From Seinonella peptonophila (lineage in GTDB: Bacteria > Bacillota > Bacilli > Thermoactinomycetales > Thermoactinomycetaceae): 64,000 nucleotides of DNA. The DNA lies in the NCBI RefSeq assembly GCF_900129355.1, contig NZ_FQVL01000001.1:759753-823752 (forward strand). The letters are read 5' to 3'. The position numbers were made by a program, and so were the translations under genes. The notes beneath the pieces were generated by a model. The model had not been told where the DNA came from, searched no databases, and was given only the letters and a program-made list of their open reading frames with translations. Of the stretch, positions 9,238 to 18,538 are shown piece after piece. The first letter of the stretch is position 1. Every line of letters begins with the position of its first letter.

Positions 9238-9813
9238 ATGAAAAAAAATTTTCATATCGATAGTAAACGACAAGACATTATACAAGCCGCAACTTTTCTT
9301 TTTGCAACGAAAGGAATAGATGGCACTTCTATGAAAAGCATCGGAAAGGCTGCTAATGTTTCAGATGCAGCCATCTATAAGCATTTTGCTAGTAAAAAGG
9401 AACTGTTACAACTAATTTACAAAAAGTATAACGATTATTTTACCCAAATGATTGATGAAATTGCACAAAGAAAACAACCTTTCAGAAAATCCTTTCAAGA
9501 ACTCATTCAGCTTTTTTTCGAAGCATATGTCGCTGATCAATACGGTTTAATGCTACTTTATCAAAACCATGATTACTGCACGGAAATCGCTATAAATCTA
9601 CGATTACCACTTACTGCTTTGTCCGAATTTATTCAAGGAGGAGTGGACGCAGGCGAGTTGCCTGAGCAAAATCCAGAAGTGACTGCAACAATGATCATAG
9701 GAGCACTTACCCGGTTAGCTATATTCTCAGAGATTCGTGCTCTTTCTGCTTCTTTAGATTCGTTATTTCCAGATATTCATAAAAGATTGCTTAATTTGGT
9801 AGGTCTGCTATAA
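9238..9813 (+). CDS. TetR/AcrR-family transcriptional regulator
   Basis: The N-terminal helix-turn-helix is typical (RQDIIQAATFLFATKGIDGTSMKSIGKAANVSDAAIYKHFASKKELL shown in part: AANVSDAAIYKHFASK). The remaining about 140 residues are helical and variable, as expected for the ligand domain. The start ATG 9238 (MKKNFH) was chosen because the upstream in-frame ATG codons lie inside the apparent promoter; the message may be leaderless. It probably represses itself or the MFS pump upstream, separated by repeat A. Length 191 aa is normal. Confidence 0.85.
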   Translation: MKKNFHIDSKRQDIIQAATFLFATKGIDGTSMKSIGKAANVSDAAIYKHFASKKELLQLIYKKYNDYFTQMIDEIAQRKQPFRKSFQELIQLFFEAYVADQYGLMLLYQNHDYCTEIAINLRLPLTALSEFIQGGVDAGELPEQNPEVTATMIIGALTRLAIFSEIRALSASLDSLFPDIHKRLLNLVGLL

Positions 9814-10421
9814 TCTTCAATTTTGGCAGCTTTCATCATATTAACATGGAATCAAACAAAAATATTTACTAACTTTTATGAAACACATGTACAAACTTCT
9901 AAACCTTATTCGAAAAAAGAATGAGCTGTCAGTGCCTTCGGTTGCACTGACGATTATTTCACATTCTTAGTTAGTGCTAACTTGCCAAATCTAGTAATAA
10001 TTGTTATACAAAAGCAGCTATATTATGCTAAAACGATAAACAGCTATAAAAAAAAGCCTCTTGCAAGAGAGGAATTAGTTACAAAACCTTTATAAACACT
10101 ACATCATATCTATCTATGCAATAGCACACGAAATAAACATAATATTATAAATAAACTTCAACCGATTGGTTTTTGGCTAATAATCACTTACAGTATGATT
10201 GTAAAAGAAATATAAAATTCTCTCTTTTGATTCAGGCTATGACATAAGAAGCTTCTAACTATGTCAATCTTTTATTCCTAATATTTTTACTGATTTACCC
10301 ACTGCTATCTTTGCCGATGAAACCAACCTGCACTTCTTAATATCTCACAAATCCCAACACTTGATAAAAATGCCATTCTAGTATAACGTATAACAGGCTT
10401 GAACCACATAAATTTGTGGTA
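9814..10421. other. Long gene-free region with orphan terminators
   Basis: Apart from hairpins, no intact gene is seen in these roughly 600 bases. A minus-strand terminator (10047-10072: CCTCT..AGAGG with eight T) and a plus-strand one (10396-10433) have no intact gene upstream of them, and an imperfect palindrome lies at about 10236-10265. With the broken rarD next door, this looks like decayed coding DNA. Confidence 0.5.
9928..9951 (+). terminator. Hairpin downstream of the TetR gene
   Basis: GTCAGTGC and GCACTGAC form a perfect 8-bp stem around CTTCGGTT, followed by a moderately T-rich stretch. Confidence 0.5.
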
Positions 10422-10433
10422 TCAAGCCCTTTT
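10396..10433. terminator. Strong hairpin terminator
   Basis: GGCTTGA-ACCACA pairs with TGTGGT-TCAAGCC with a 5-base loop, followed by CTTTT. It overlaps the last codons of the decayed rarD on the minus strand, which it may have served. Confidence 0.6.
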
Positions 10434-10712
10434 ATGTCTCTTCGATAAAGAAAATCTCTTGAAACCTATTGCAAATAAGAGAAGTGGTGCTCCTGAAACA
10501 ACTCCTGTTCCCACTAATAACAAGATCGAATGAACGTTATAAGAAGAATTAGAAAGTAGAGCAAAACGAAAGGTGTAACGATAAACGTCTCAATCGCTAA
10601 CCCCGTAATAGCGTCTAAATTTACTTTCTTCTTTAATAAACCATAGAATCCAAACGTGAATGCAAGCAGTATAGAAATCCATGGGTTCACTCGAAAGACT
10701 TTCTTAATGTTT
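10422..10712 (-). pseudogene. rarD: rarD-like EamA permease remnant
   Basis: Only an inner third of a RarD-type permease remains. One frame gives [20 protein letters not shown] and then [12 protein letters not shown], the signature middle of RarD. A shift near 10535 then leads to [20 protein letters not shown] and AIGFKRFSLS, the next RarD helix, before a stop. The N-terminal half and the last helices are missing. RarD proteins are ten-helix inner-membrane transporters of unclear substrate; this one cannot work. Confidence 0.75.
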
Positions 10713-10777
10713 CCGAAGTCAAAATGAAAGAGGAATCGATTAGACTGTTTCATATCTTTGTAAGGAGTGAAACAACT

Positions 10778-12253
10778 ATGAGACAAATCTTTCAGTTCAT
10801 TATGTCTATCATCCTAGTTATTGGGTTATGTATCCTTTCTATTACTCCTGTTTTTGCAGATTCTCATCTTCCTACAAAGAAGATTGACCAGTACCTGCAA
10901 GAGCAGATGAAAAAGAATCGTATTCCTGGAATGGCAGTCGCAATTACTTATCAAGATCAAGTAATTTATGCAAAAGGATTTGGTACAGCGGGTTATAATC
11001 GCTTGGTTACACCAGATACCCCTTTTGCGATTGCGTCGCTAAGTAAGGCATTTACAGCAATGGCAGTCATGCAATTAGTGGAAATGGGGAAATTAAAACT
11101 TGATACCCCTGTACAAAAGATTCTTCCTGATTTTCGCTTAAACGATCCTCGAGGATCGAAAATTACAGTTCAACATCTATTACATCAGACTAGTGGATTG
11201 GCAGATACTGTAAACGAAGATATGAAACTAAGCGTACAGCCACAATCACTCCATGATGTGATCAAACGGTTAAAAAAAGTAGAATTAGAGTCAACACCTG
11301 GTCAAAAATACAATTACCATAATCCGAACTATGAAATTCTTGCTCATATTGTAGAAGTAATAAGCCATAAGACTTTTCAAAGTTATCTACAAAAACATAT
11401 TTTCCAACCACTTCAGATGAACCAGACTACTCATGCAGCAAATATTAAAGACTTTTCGAAGACTAGCAAAAACATCTCAGATGGTCATTCACTTTTCTTT
11501 GGTCTCCCTATTAAAAATCAACAGTTCGACTGGTTTACAACCGGCTCTCATGGAATCATTGCTTCTGTCAATGACATGGCACAGTGGATGATCATGCAAC
11601 AAAATAATGGACTATTTCAAGGAAAACGATTACTTTCTAGTCAAGGAATCCAAACGATGCATACCCAGGCTAGTTCTTCAATCAATTATGGGATGGGCTG
11701 GATGATTGGTAAAAGCACACATGGTGAAAAGCAATTTTATCATGATGGAATACTTGGTAATTTTAAGTCCGAAATGATATTACTGCCCGAAAAAGAATTT
11801 GGTATTGTTCTTCTTTCCAATACTGGATTAAATGAGTTTATCGACTATTATTCTATGATACAGGGAGTCGTTGATTTAGTAACAGGACAAGAGCCCTCCA
11901 CTTCTTGGTGGATAAATAATCTGACCTTCTCCCTTATGATGCTTGGTCTTGTACTCATTACGATTTTGCTTGGCATTCGAAATTTAAAACGAAATGACCA
12001 ATGGGAGACCAAACTTTCGAAACAAGCAAAGTGGTGGGTTTGCTTAAAACTCATCTTCAGACTCTTACCACTATACCTGCTTCTTTTTTTACAACCTCTT
12101 GTTTCGCTGTTGACCAATGGAAGAGAGATGAGTTGGGAAGGATTGATTACCATTGCTCCATGCATCATGACTTTGCTTATCGTTGCATCTCTCTTTAGCG
12201 CAATCATTGTCATCACACGTTTAAATCGTTGGCTGAAAATAGCAAATCGTTAA
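10778..12253 (+). CDS. Exported class C beta-lactamase-like serine hydrolase with C-terminal membrane helices
   Basis: A signal peptide (about residues 1-28, ending FADS) precedes a serine-hydrolase domain with SxxK (SLSKAFTAM), the YxN motif (YNYHNPNY) and HxG (YHDGILGNF). After about residue 370 there are three or four hydrophobic helices, so the enzyme is anchored at its C-terminus. ATG 10778 follows AAGGAGTG at good spacing; the longer frame lacks a site. Relatives are penicillin-binding-protein-like esterases or D-aminopeptidases acting on cell-wall peptides; the substrate is not evident. Confidence 0.85.
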   Translation: MRQIFQFIMSIILVIGLCILSITPVFADSHLPTKKIDQYLQEQMKKNRIPGMAVAITYQDQVIYAKGFGTAGYNRLVTPDTPFAIASLSKAFTAMAVMQLVEMGKLKLDTPVQKILPDFRLNDPRGSKITVQHLLHQTSGLADTVNEDMKLSVQPQSLHDVIKRLKKVELESTPGQKYNYHNPNYEILAHIVEVISHKTFQSYLQKHIFQPLQMNQTTHAANIKDFSKTSKNISDGHSLFFGLPIKNQQFDWFTTGSHGIIASVNDMAQWMIMQQNNGLFQGKRLLSSQGIQTMHTQASSSINYGMGWMIGKSTHGEKQFYHDGILGNFKSEMILLPEKEFGIVLLSNTGLNEFIDYYSMIQGVVDLVTGQEPSTSWWINNLTFSLMMLGLVLITILLGIRNLKRNDQWETKLSKQAKWWVCLKLIFRLLPLYLLLFLQPLVSLLTNGREMSWEGLITIAPCIMTLLIVASLFSAIIVITRLNRWLKIANR

Positions 12254-12279
12254 TAATGATGAATCAGATTGTATAAAAA

Positions 12280-12310
12280 AAGTCTCCCTTCATTCCAATC
12301 AGGGAGGCTT
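12280..12310. terminator. Terminator after the serine hydrolase
   Basis: AAGTCTCCCT pairs with AGGGAGGCTT. A-tract before and AAAAG after; it serves the convergent pair of hydrolase genes. Confidence 0.65.
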
Positions 12311-12384
12311 AAAAGCTCATTTCTCACGATACCAAAGTTATTTCCTCAATATGTAAACAGAAGCTTAACCTACAATGAGAAGCT

Positions 12385-13098
12385 TTAATCACGTCCAGCG
12401 ACCAGAATCTTTTTCGCTATTTCCTGTGGATTGGAATACATGATTTCATGGCTTCCTTCATACTGTACAAAACGATGAATCCCTAATAATTTCGCTGTTT
12501 TCTCATAGATTCGATAGGGAACAATCGCATCTTCAGTTCCATGTAGGTAACTTTTGGAGATTTGCAGAGTATAAAATTTCTGTAGATCCACTTTATCCAT
12601 AATATAGTTTATAGGATTCGGGGTTAGTTGTTTGTAAATCCGCTGGGCTGTTTGCAAATCCACATCATTCATAAAAACCTCACGCCAGATTGGGAAGGAA
12701 AATAAGATTGTTCCTTTCTCTTCATCGATCTCCGATGTCTCAAAGAACACCTGTAATTCTGGAAAAGTTTCAAGTATTGGTTTTTGATCCTCTAATACTA
12801 ATGCTCCCATAAAGACCAAACGCTTGATACGTTGAGGGATCGCTTGAGCAACAAATTGAATGGTAGTTCCACCCAGACTATGCCCTAACAAAATGACATC
12901 ATGCAAATCTTTCTTCTCAATCAGATCAACGATTGGTTGATAGACTTGCTGCAAAGTAACTTGTTTATCTGCACCCGGTTGATTGCCTCCTGCTGTGGGT
13001 GTATAGACCCGATGTCCTTTCGCTTCCAATATCCGAGTAACCTCACGCCAACTCTCTCCAGTATGACAAGCTCCATGAACAAGCACAAATGTCTCCAT
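12385..13098 (-). CDS. Alpha/beta hydrolase of the methylesterase/hydroxynitrile-lyase type
   Basis: 237 residues with the start motif FVLVHGACHTGESW (oxyanion HG), nucleophile elbow GHSLGG, acid in HGTEDAIVPY and the C-terminal histidine in YEGSHEIM. The cap is short and the size fits the plant-esterase-like AB hydrolases widespread in bacteria. It is cytoplasmic, without a signal peptide. ATG 13098 is preceded by GAGGTGTAAAC. The physiological ester is unknown. Confidence 0.85.
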   Translation of the reverse strand: METFVLVHGACHTGESWREVTRILEAKGHRVYTPTAGGNQPGADKQVTLQQVYQPIVDLIEKKDLHDVILLGHSLGGTTIQFVAQAIPQRIKRLVFMGALVLEDQKPILETFPELQVFFETSEIDEEKGTILFSFPIWREVFMNDVDLQTAQRIYKQLTPNPINYIMDKVDLQKFYTLQISKSYLHGTEDAIVPYRIYEKTAKLLGIHRFVQYEGSHEIMYSNPQEIAKKILVAGRD

Positions 13099-13252
13099 CG
13101 TGTTTACACCTCGTTTGTATGAAGGTAAATAGAAAATGATAACGCTAACACATGTCGATGGTACGTTAATCTATATAATATAATCTAGTTTTTAAATAAT
13201 TATATTATACAATCAACAATAACAATTCGCTATAAAAATTATAAATAAAAAA

Positions 13253-13526
13253 TTCCAGACTGAAGAATAAACCTTTGAGCGAGTGAGAGGTGTCCAGCAA
13301 AGCTCCATTTCGGGCGCAACTTAGCGGAATGGCGGCTGAAGCGGTATTTTCCTTTCGGGCAAACTGTTCGAGTCTCCGCAGGCGGATGCCGGAGGAGGCG
13401 AGTTTTGCCCAGCCGCGAAAGCTGACAGAACGCGACAGTCACACATCTGAGCAAGCCCGGATCGGAGCGTCGCCGAGAACCACGATCACGAGCCGAGCCA
13501 TTATGTAACTTTGTCTACACTCTGAA
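13253..13526 (+). repeat. GC-rich dispersed repeat, copy B (full length)
   Basis: About 274 bp, same orientation as copy A. Conserved arms can be paired: CCATTTCG (13305-13312) with CGGAATGG (13325-13332), and GGGCAAACT (from 13357) with AGTTTTGCCC (13401-13410), enclosing a third GGC/GCC arm. It ends in CTTTGTCTACACTCTGAAA. It lies between the alpha/beta hydrolase and a regulator gene. Confidence 0.85.
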
Positions 13527-13529
13527 ATA

Positions 13530-13567
13530 AAAAGTTATCATTTTTTAGAGACAGAATGATAACTTTT
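13530..13567. repeat. Inverted repeat next to repeat B
   Basis: AAAAGTTATCATT and AATGATAACTTTT form a perfect 13-bp inverted repeat with a 12-base loop; a third partial copy (GAATGATAAC) follows. It could be a terminator or an operator upstream of the response regulator gene. Confidence 0.5.
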
Positions 13568-13722
13568 CGAATGATAACAGCAATATGAGTTTAATATGCT
13601 ACACTCTATAAGGATAGATAAACAGTATTTAGGCCATAAGCCAAATTCAAACAAACAGTCAGATACCTATCATGTATGGGCATATTATCTATAGAGATTC
13701 TTAAAATAAAGTGGTGATCAAC

Positions 13723-14421
13723 ATGAACGAAAAAATTCTACTAGTTGAAGATGATCCTGCAATTGGTGAAATGGTGAAAGACCATTTAGAAAAAGAAGGG
13801 TTTCAGATTCGTCATGCGACGAATGGTACAAGCGGGATCAATCTTTTTCATCAGGAACATTTTGAATTGATTTTACTTGATCTGATGTTGCCGGAAATGA
13901 ATGGTCTTGACATTCTACAGGCGATTCGCCAAAAAAGCACGATCCCTATTATTATCCTCTCCGCTAAAGAGAGTGATGTTGATAAAGTATTAGGACTTGG
14001 CTTTGGGGCTGATGACTATTTGACAAAACCCTTTTCACTCATTGAACTTTCAGCACGAATCAAATCCTCCTTGCGTCGAGTTAATCAATATATACAGAAT
14101 ATACAGCACGATGAATCTCAACAAATTCAGATTCATGAACTTACACTGGACACCGAAACTCTACGTGTATATAAGAATGGGCGAGAAATTCCTTTAACCT
14201 CTAAAGAGTTACACATCTTAAAGCTGCTCATGACTCATCCCAAACGGGCTTTTACCAAAGCGCAAATCTATCAAGCAGTTTGGCAACAGGAATACTATGG
14301 CGATGAAAATGCAATTCAGGTACATATTAGTCGATTACGAGAGAAAATCGAGGACATACCCTCCTCTCCTCAATATATTAAAACGGTTTGGGGTATTGGA
14401 TACCGATTAGGAGATTTTTAA
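13723..14421 (+). CDS. OmpR-family response regulator of an antibiotic-sensing type system
   Basis: Receiver with D10/D11, phosphoacceptor D53 (LLDLMLPEMNG), the SAKES motif and TKPFS, then a winged helix (LTSKELHILKLLM ... QVHISRLREKIED ... WGIGYRLGDF). ATG 13723 was chosen over an upstream GTG because the family starts here (MNEKILLVEDD). The kinase gene follows after one base, and an ABC ATPase and permease come next, the arrangement used to sense and pump out peptide antibiotics. Targets are inferred to include that transporter. Confidence 0.9.
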   Translation: MNEKILLVEDDPAIGEMVKDHLEKEGFQIRHATNGTSGINLFHQEHFELILLDLMLPEMNGLDILQAIRQKSTIPIIILSAKESDVDKVLGLGFGADDYLTKPFSLIELSARIKSSLRRVNQYIQNIQHDESQQIQIHELTLDTETLRVYKNGREIPLTSKELHILKLLMTHPKRAFTKAQIYQAVWQQEYYGDENAIQVHISRLREKIEDIPSSPQYIKTVWGIGYRLGDF

Positions 14422-14422
14422 C

Positions 14423-15397
14423 ATGGTTGTTTTCTATATCAGTCTAATCATCATACTGATCATCAGTCATTTTTGGTGGTATCACAATCGGAAAAAGCAT
14501 CATCGGGATCTTCAATATATTCATGATAAATTAAACCAAATCATCGAACAGCAGACCAAAGAAAGTTTGCTGTTATTTACTGAGGATCAAGCGTTACAGC
14601 GTTTACTGATCGATCTCAACCGTTTATTACATCACACCAATCAAACGACCTCTACCTATAAAAAATTAGAACAATCTATCCATAAACTGCTTACAAACAT
14701 GTCACATGACCTAAAAACGCCATTAACTGTCATCTTAGGTCTATCTGAAACACTGACACACGACCTCACGATAACTGAACAAGAACGTCAGCGACTGTTG
14801 AAAAAAATCCATGAAAAAGCAGCAGCAATTTTAGAATTAATTAACCAGTTTTTTAATCTTGCTAAACTAGAATCAGGTGATATTGAAATTGTTTTTAAGG
14901 ATGTTGAGCTAAATGAGATTTGTCGAAGCAATCTTTTATTTTTCTATGAACACATCTCCTCTCTGGGATTAGAAGTATCAGTTGAAATTCCTGATAATCC
15001 TATTTATGCCCATATTGATCCAACTGCGTTAGATCGAATTTTAAAGAACTTAATTACAAATGCAATTCGATATGGTAACGATGGAAAAATTGTAGGCATT
15101 CGCTTACATTCAGATTCCCAACATGCATTTATCGATATTTGGGATCGTGGCAAAGGCATCCCTTTAAAAGATCAAAATTTGATCTTTGAGCGGTTATATA
15201 CCCTAGAGAATTCTATTTCTGCTAATTATCAAGGCAGTGGATTAGGTCTTGCCATTACCAAAAGGCTAGTCGAAAAGTTGGCTGGAACACTTACATTAAT
15301 GAGTAAACCTTTTGAGGAAACGGTATTTACAGTTCAATTAACTCGAATCTCTCCAAAAACACATGATGATAAAGGAAATCTTGAAAGGTTTTCTTAA
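14423..15397 (+). CDS. Small sensor histidine kinase with one membrane helix
   Basis: 324 residues. A single N-terminal helix (about 3-19) is followed by a cytoplasmic helical region, HisKA with H95 (NMSHDLKTPLTVI) and an HATPase with NLITNAIRYG, DRGKGIP and GSGLGLAI. There is almost no extracellular domain, so it cannot bind an external ligand alone; kinases of this build in lantibiotic and bacitracin modules rely on membrane cues or a partner transporter. It begins one base after the regulator stop. Confidence 0.88.
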   Translation: MVVFYISLIIILIISHFWWYHNRKKHHRDLQYIHDKLNQIIEQQTKESLLLFTEDQALQRLLIDLNRLLHHTNQTTSTYKKLEQSIHKLLTNMSHDLKTPLTVILGLSETLTHDLTITEQERQRLLKKIHEKAAAILELINQFFNLAKLESGDIEIVFKDVELNEICRSNLLFFYEHISSLGLEVSVEIPDNPIYAHIDPTALDRILKNLITNAIRYGNDGKIVGIRLHSDSQHAFIDIWDRGKGIPLKDQNLIFERLYTLENSISANYQGSGLGLAITKRLVEKLAGTLTLMSKPFEETVFTVQLTRISPKTHDDKGNLERFS

Positions 15398-15462
15398 TGT
15401 TTTTGACGGAGAAATGAAAAAACTTTCCGATACAATACGCTATACATGAAGGAGGGAAGTAC

Positions 15463-16386
15463 ATGCAAACAATATTGTCCACAAATCAACTTTATAAACG
15501 ATACTTAGATAAAAACGTGATTTCCGATGTAAATCTGAATGTTCAACAAGGAGAGATCTATGGGTTTTTAGGTCCCAATGGGGCAGGGAAAACGACGATT
15601 ATGAAGATGATTACTGGCTTAATTCGTCCTACGAGTGGGCAGATTACTTTATTTAATCAACCATCCACAACTTCATCATTTGAAATTCGAAAACGGATCG
15701 GCAGCTTAATTGAGTATCCAATCTTTTATGAACATTTATCTGCCTATGAAAATTTACAACTTCACTGTGAATATATGGGTTTTTATGATCACAAAGCGAT
15801 TACTGATGCACTTGAACTCACCAGCATAACTGAACCAAGAATGAAACCTGTCAAACACTTTTCTCTAGGCATGAAACAGCGACTAGGCATTGCACGAGCA
15901 ATCTGTACACGTCCGGAACTCTTGCTGTTAGATGAGCCAATCAATGGAATGGACCCAGTTGGAATTCGCGAATTACGTGAATTGTTTCATGCATTGAGTA
16001 AAGAACATGGCATGACTTTATTTATATCTAGCCATATTTTACAAGAGATAGAACATTTGGCTGATACCATTGGCGTGATCAAAGAAGGGCGTTTGCTTAA
16101 AGAACTTTCCATGTCACAAATTCACTCCCAACATCGCGACTATATAGAAGTCGCCTTGACGGACAGCAAAAAAGCTGTTGCAGTGATCGAGAGAAAATTA
16201 AACATTACTAACTTCAAGGTAATAGACCCCCATTTGATTCACATTTACGAACCAAATGTTTCTTCTATAGAGCTTTCAAAATGTCTCATTTTAAACGGCA
16301 TAGGTATTGAATCATTAAATAAAAAACATGTTTCACTTGAAGATTACTTTTTGCAGATCATTCAAGGAGGGGCAGTAAGTGATTAA
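15463..16386 (+). CDS. ABC transporter ATP-binding protein, BcrA/LanF-like
   Basis: Walker A GPNGAGKTT at about residues 38-46, Q-loop IEYPIFYEHLS, signature SLGMKQRLGIARA, Walker B LLLLDEPINGMDP and H-loop SSHILQEI. The C-terminal extension of about 90 residues is typical of the bacitracin/lantibiotic self-protection ATPases. ATG 15463 follows GGAGGG. Its stop overlaps the permease start, so the pair is made together. It powers export of, or protection from, a membrane-active compound; the compound is unknown. Confidence 0.9.
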   Translation: MQTILSTNQLYKRYLDKNVISDVNLNVQQGEIYGFLGPNGAGKTTIMKMITGLIRPTSGQITLFNQPSTTSSFEIRKRIGSLIEYPIFYEHLSAYENLQLHCEYMGFYDHKAITDALELTSITEPRMKPVKHFSLGMKQRLGIARAICTRPELLLLDEPINGMDPVGIRELRELFHALSKEHGMTLFISSHILQEIEHLADTIGVIKEGRLLKELSMSQIHSQHRDYIEVALTDSKKAVAVIERKLNITNFKVIDPHLIHIYEPNVSSIELSKCLILNGIGIESLNKKHVSLEDYFLQIIQGGAVSD

Positions 16387-17062
16387 ATTAATACGTTTAG
16401 AATACAAAAAAGTACGACTCACCCGTTTTCTGCTCATCTCTGTATTGGCTGTGGTCATCCTGATGCTATGGTGTATTGGGAATAAAAGTGGCCATCCAGA
16501 AGGATATGACAGTTATCAAGCTGCATTTGCTGAAATCAACTTTTACACCAATTCGACTTTTTTAATCATCAGCTCAGTTTTAATCACTAAGATCATCCTA
16601 GATGAATATCGAAAAAAAACAATTATGATACTTTTTACTTACCCACACTCGCGCAAGAGACTAATGGTAGCCAAACTAGCCTTTATCAGCCTCTTCACTT
16701 TTTGTGTCACATTGGTGGCAAACTTCTCTGTTACAAGTCTTTTTATCTTCTTAGCACCTACAAATCAAGCAAATTTAGGTCTGCTCACAAATGACCAGAT
16801 GTTGGATTCATTTCTTCGCATCTGCTTATATGCATTGGCTACCACTGGGATTAATTTCATTTCTTTCTTCTTTGGTATGTTCAAAAAATCACCTCCTGCT
16901 ACGATTATTCCTCCATTTTTAATTTCTTTGATCATCAGTAGCCATTTTTATCAACTTTATTCTATATGGGATGTGTTGATCAGCACCATCAGTTGCTTAG
17001 TTATTGGTGTTCTTCTTGCCCACTATGGTATAAAAAAAGCGGTTCAATTAGATGTTGAATAG
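16379..17062 (+). CDS. ABC-2 type permease, partner of the BcrA-like ATPase
   Basis: 227 residues with six hydrophobic helices, as in BcrB/LanE/LanG permeases. GTG 16379 overlaps the ATPase end by 8 bp. The first residues (MIKLIRLEYKKVRLTR) are the usual cytoplasmic coupling start. With the preceding regulator, kinase and ATPase it forms a four-gene resistance module. Only one permease is present, while LanFEG systems have two. Confidence 0.85.
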   Translation: MIKLIRLEYKKVRLTRFLLISVLAVVILMLWCIGNKSGHPEGYDSYQAAFAEINFYTNSTFLIISSVLITKIILDEYRKKTIMILFTYPHSRKRLMVAKLAFISLFTFCVTLVANFSVTSLFIFLAPTNQANLGLLTNDQMLDSFLRICLYALATTGINFISFFFGMFKKSPPATIIPPFLISLIISSHFYQLYSIWDVLISTISCLVIGVLLAHYGIKKAVQLDVE

Positions 17063-17219
17063 CAAAGAGATGCTATAGTGAGCCTACTCACCTTATTCTA
17101 TTATTTAAGCCAAAATATACAAATACATCAACATGATTATGTTAGGACAAGTGATTTAAATACAACAAACCAGCTATTAAAGCTGGTTCCAGAGTTGGCA
17201 AAAATGTCAACCGTTACAA

Positions 17220-17453
17220 TTATCGATCGGTTTTTCTCCACAAAACCAGTGCAAGAACGGTCCAGCATACGATGACCACGATCCCATTCTCACCTGCTAC
17301 CATTGTCCACCCTTTTTGATGATGGCGAAAGAAATAGCTGCCAAAAGTTCGTAGATGATTAATAAAACCATGTAGCAAAACGACTGGCCAAATGCTATGG
17401 CTATTAAGACGCAACCAACCTAGTAAATAAAATAATGGAAAAATCATTATCAT
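17220..17453 (-). pseudogene. C-terminal fragment of a CPBP-family intramembrane protease
   Basis: The sequence GWLRLNSHSIWPVVLLHGFI with NHLRTFGSYF is the last conserved box of CPBP (Abi/CAAX-type) membrane proteases. Only about 70 C-terminal residues remain of the usual 220-300, and the E-E-R and FxxxH boxes are missing. A stop in the short upstream stretch and a terminator at 17499-17536 show that nothing longer is left. Confidence 0.6.
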
Positions 17454-17498
17454 AATTTAGCAATCTATGTTTATTTCAAACAATTTATTAATATATAT

Positions 17499-17536
17499 AA
17501 AAACCCCACCTTCTTCTAAGTTATTCGGTGGGGTTT
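17499..17536. terminator. Terminator for the DUF2637-like gene
   Basis: AACCCCACC and GGTGGGGTT form a strong stem; on the minus strand it is followed by five T. It directly follows the stop of the gene at 17570. Confidence 0.8.
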
Positions 17537-17569
17537 TACTATGTTTTTTTCCTATTCATGACTCATCAA

Positions 17570-18538
17570 CTACACCTCTAACTCTTTTTTTACCTCTTTT
17601 GCCTGAGAGCGACTTGTTCTAGCTAAATACGCTAATACTTTTACGCTTGGAAGTTTCCCTTTTTCTTCATAATACTCCAACGCCACCTTTTTTATCTGAT
17701 GCTTATCGATTGTCAAAATCTTTTTGGATGCTCTCTGGAATATAGAATTTGTAACGTGGCATGGATTTGGCTTTGTCTGATCATTTGCGATTGATTTTTG
17801 CTCTTCATTTATCTGCTTTGGATGCTTGTCATTAGACTTCAAAGGAATCGAATCGTCTAAATTCCCTGTTATCGCTTCACCCACAACACCCATTGTTTTC
17901 GCTTTTTTCTGATCTACTTCAAATGATTTTGTCTGTGCATCCTGCTCAACTGAGCTGGTCGAACTTACTTTGACATTGTTATCATTCTCATTAGGAACCG
18001 ATGTTTGTATAGATTGCTCACATGTTTGATTGTTTGAACTTACTGATTGATCATCATCAGAAATAAGATGATTGTTTTTTGGTTTGGAGATCTGATCATA
18101 TAAAATTTTTTTCATCACAAGTATAATCGCTGGTGTTAAGATGCCAAGGGTTTTACCGAGCCAGTTATCAGCTACTGCTGCATAGTTTGACACAATTAAT
18201 ATGATAAATCCAAGTATAAAACCTGACCAAACATATCCAGAATGCTTTTTTCGATGTGTAATCGCGTAATCAATATGGGTGGAACAAAAGATAAACATGA
18301 CTTCCCAGACATAAACTCCGACATATGCTCGCCAATCATTATAACCAGCTAAAGCCATTAATTTAATAGTATGGTTCAAAGATAAAGCAATGATGCAAAT
18401 GACAACTAAAAAATTGGCAACAATCATAAAAGATTGAGATACTCTTTTTATCAACCATTTATATGGTCTTGACCTTTTCCCTTCATTCGCAAACCTATGC
18501 TTCCCTTTTTTAGTAGCATTGTAATACAATGAAATCAT
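17570..18538 (-). CDS. DUF2637-like membrane protein with C-terminal helix-turn-helix
   Basis: 322 residues: four hydrophobic helices between about 35 and 150 (start SFMIVANFLVVICIIALSLN), a long polar low-complexity middle (about 155-265), and a C-terminal helix-turn-helix (KLPSVKVLAYLARTSRSQAKEVKKEL). This order resembles SpdB/DUF2637 proteins from actinobacterial plasmids and their Firmicute relatives on mobile elements. Assignment is by architecture, not by strict motif. ATG 18538 touches GGGAG, and a TTG nine bases on is an alternative start. Role unknown; plasmid or element spread is a possibility. Confidence 0.5.
   Translation of the reverse strand: MISLYYNATKKGKHRFANEGKRSRPYKWLIKRVSQSFMIVANFLVVICIIALSLNHTIKLMALAGYNDWRAYVGVYVWEVMFIFCSTHIDYAITHRKKHSGYVWSGFILGFIILIVSNYAAVADNWLGKTLGILTPAIILVMKKILYDQISKPKNNHLISDDDQSVSSNNQTCEQSIQTSVPNENDNNVKVSSTSSVEQDAQTKSFEVDQKKAKTMGVVGEAITGNLDDSIPLKSNDKHPKQINEEQKSIANDQTKPNPCHVTNSIFQRASKKILTIDKHQIKKVALEYYEEKGKLPSVKVLAYLARTSRSQAKEVKKELEV

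Noticed and set aside
17078-17275. Plus-strand 65-residue frame after the ABC permease
   Set aside because: No ribosome site, no recognisable domain, and it overlaps the CPBP fragment.
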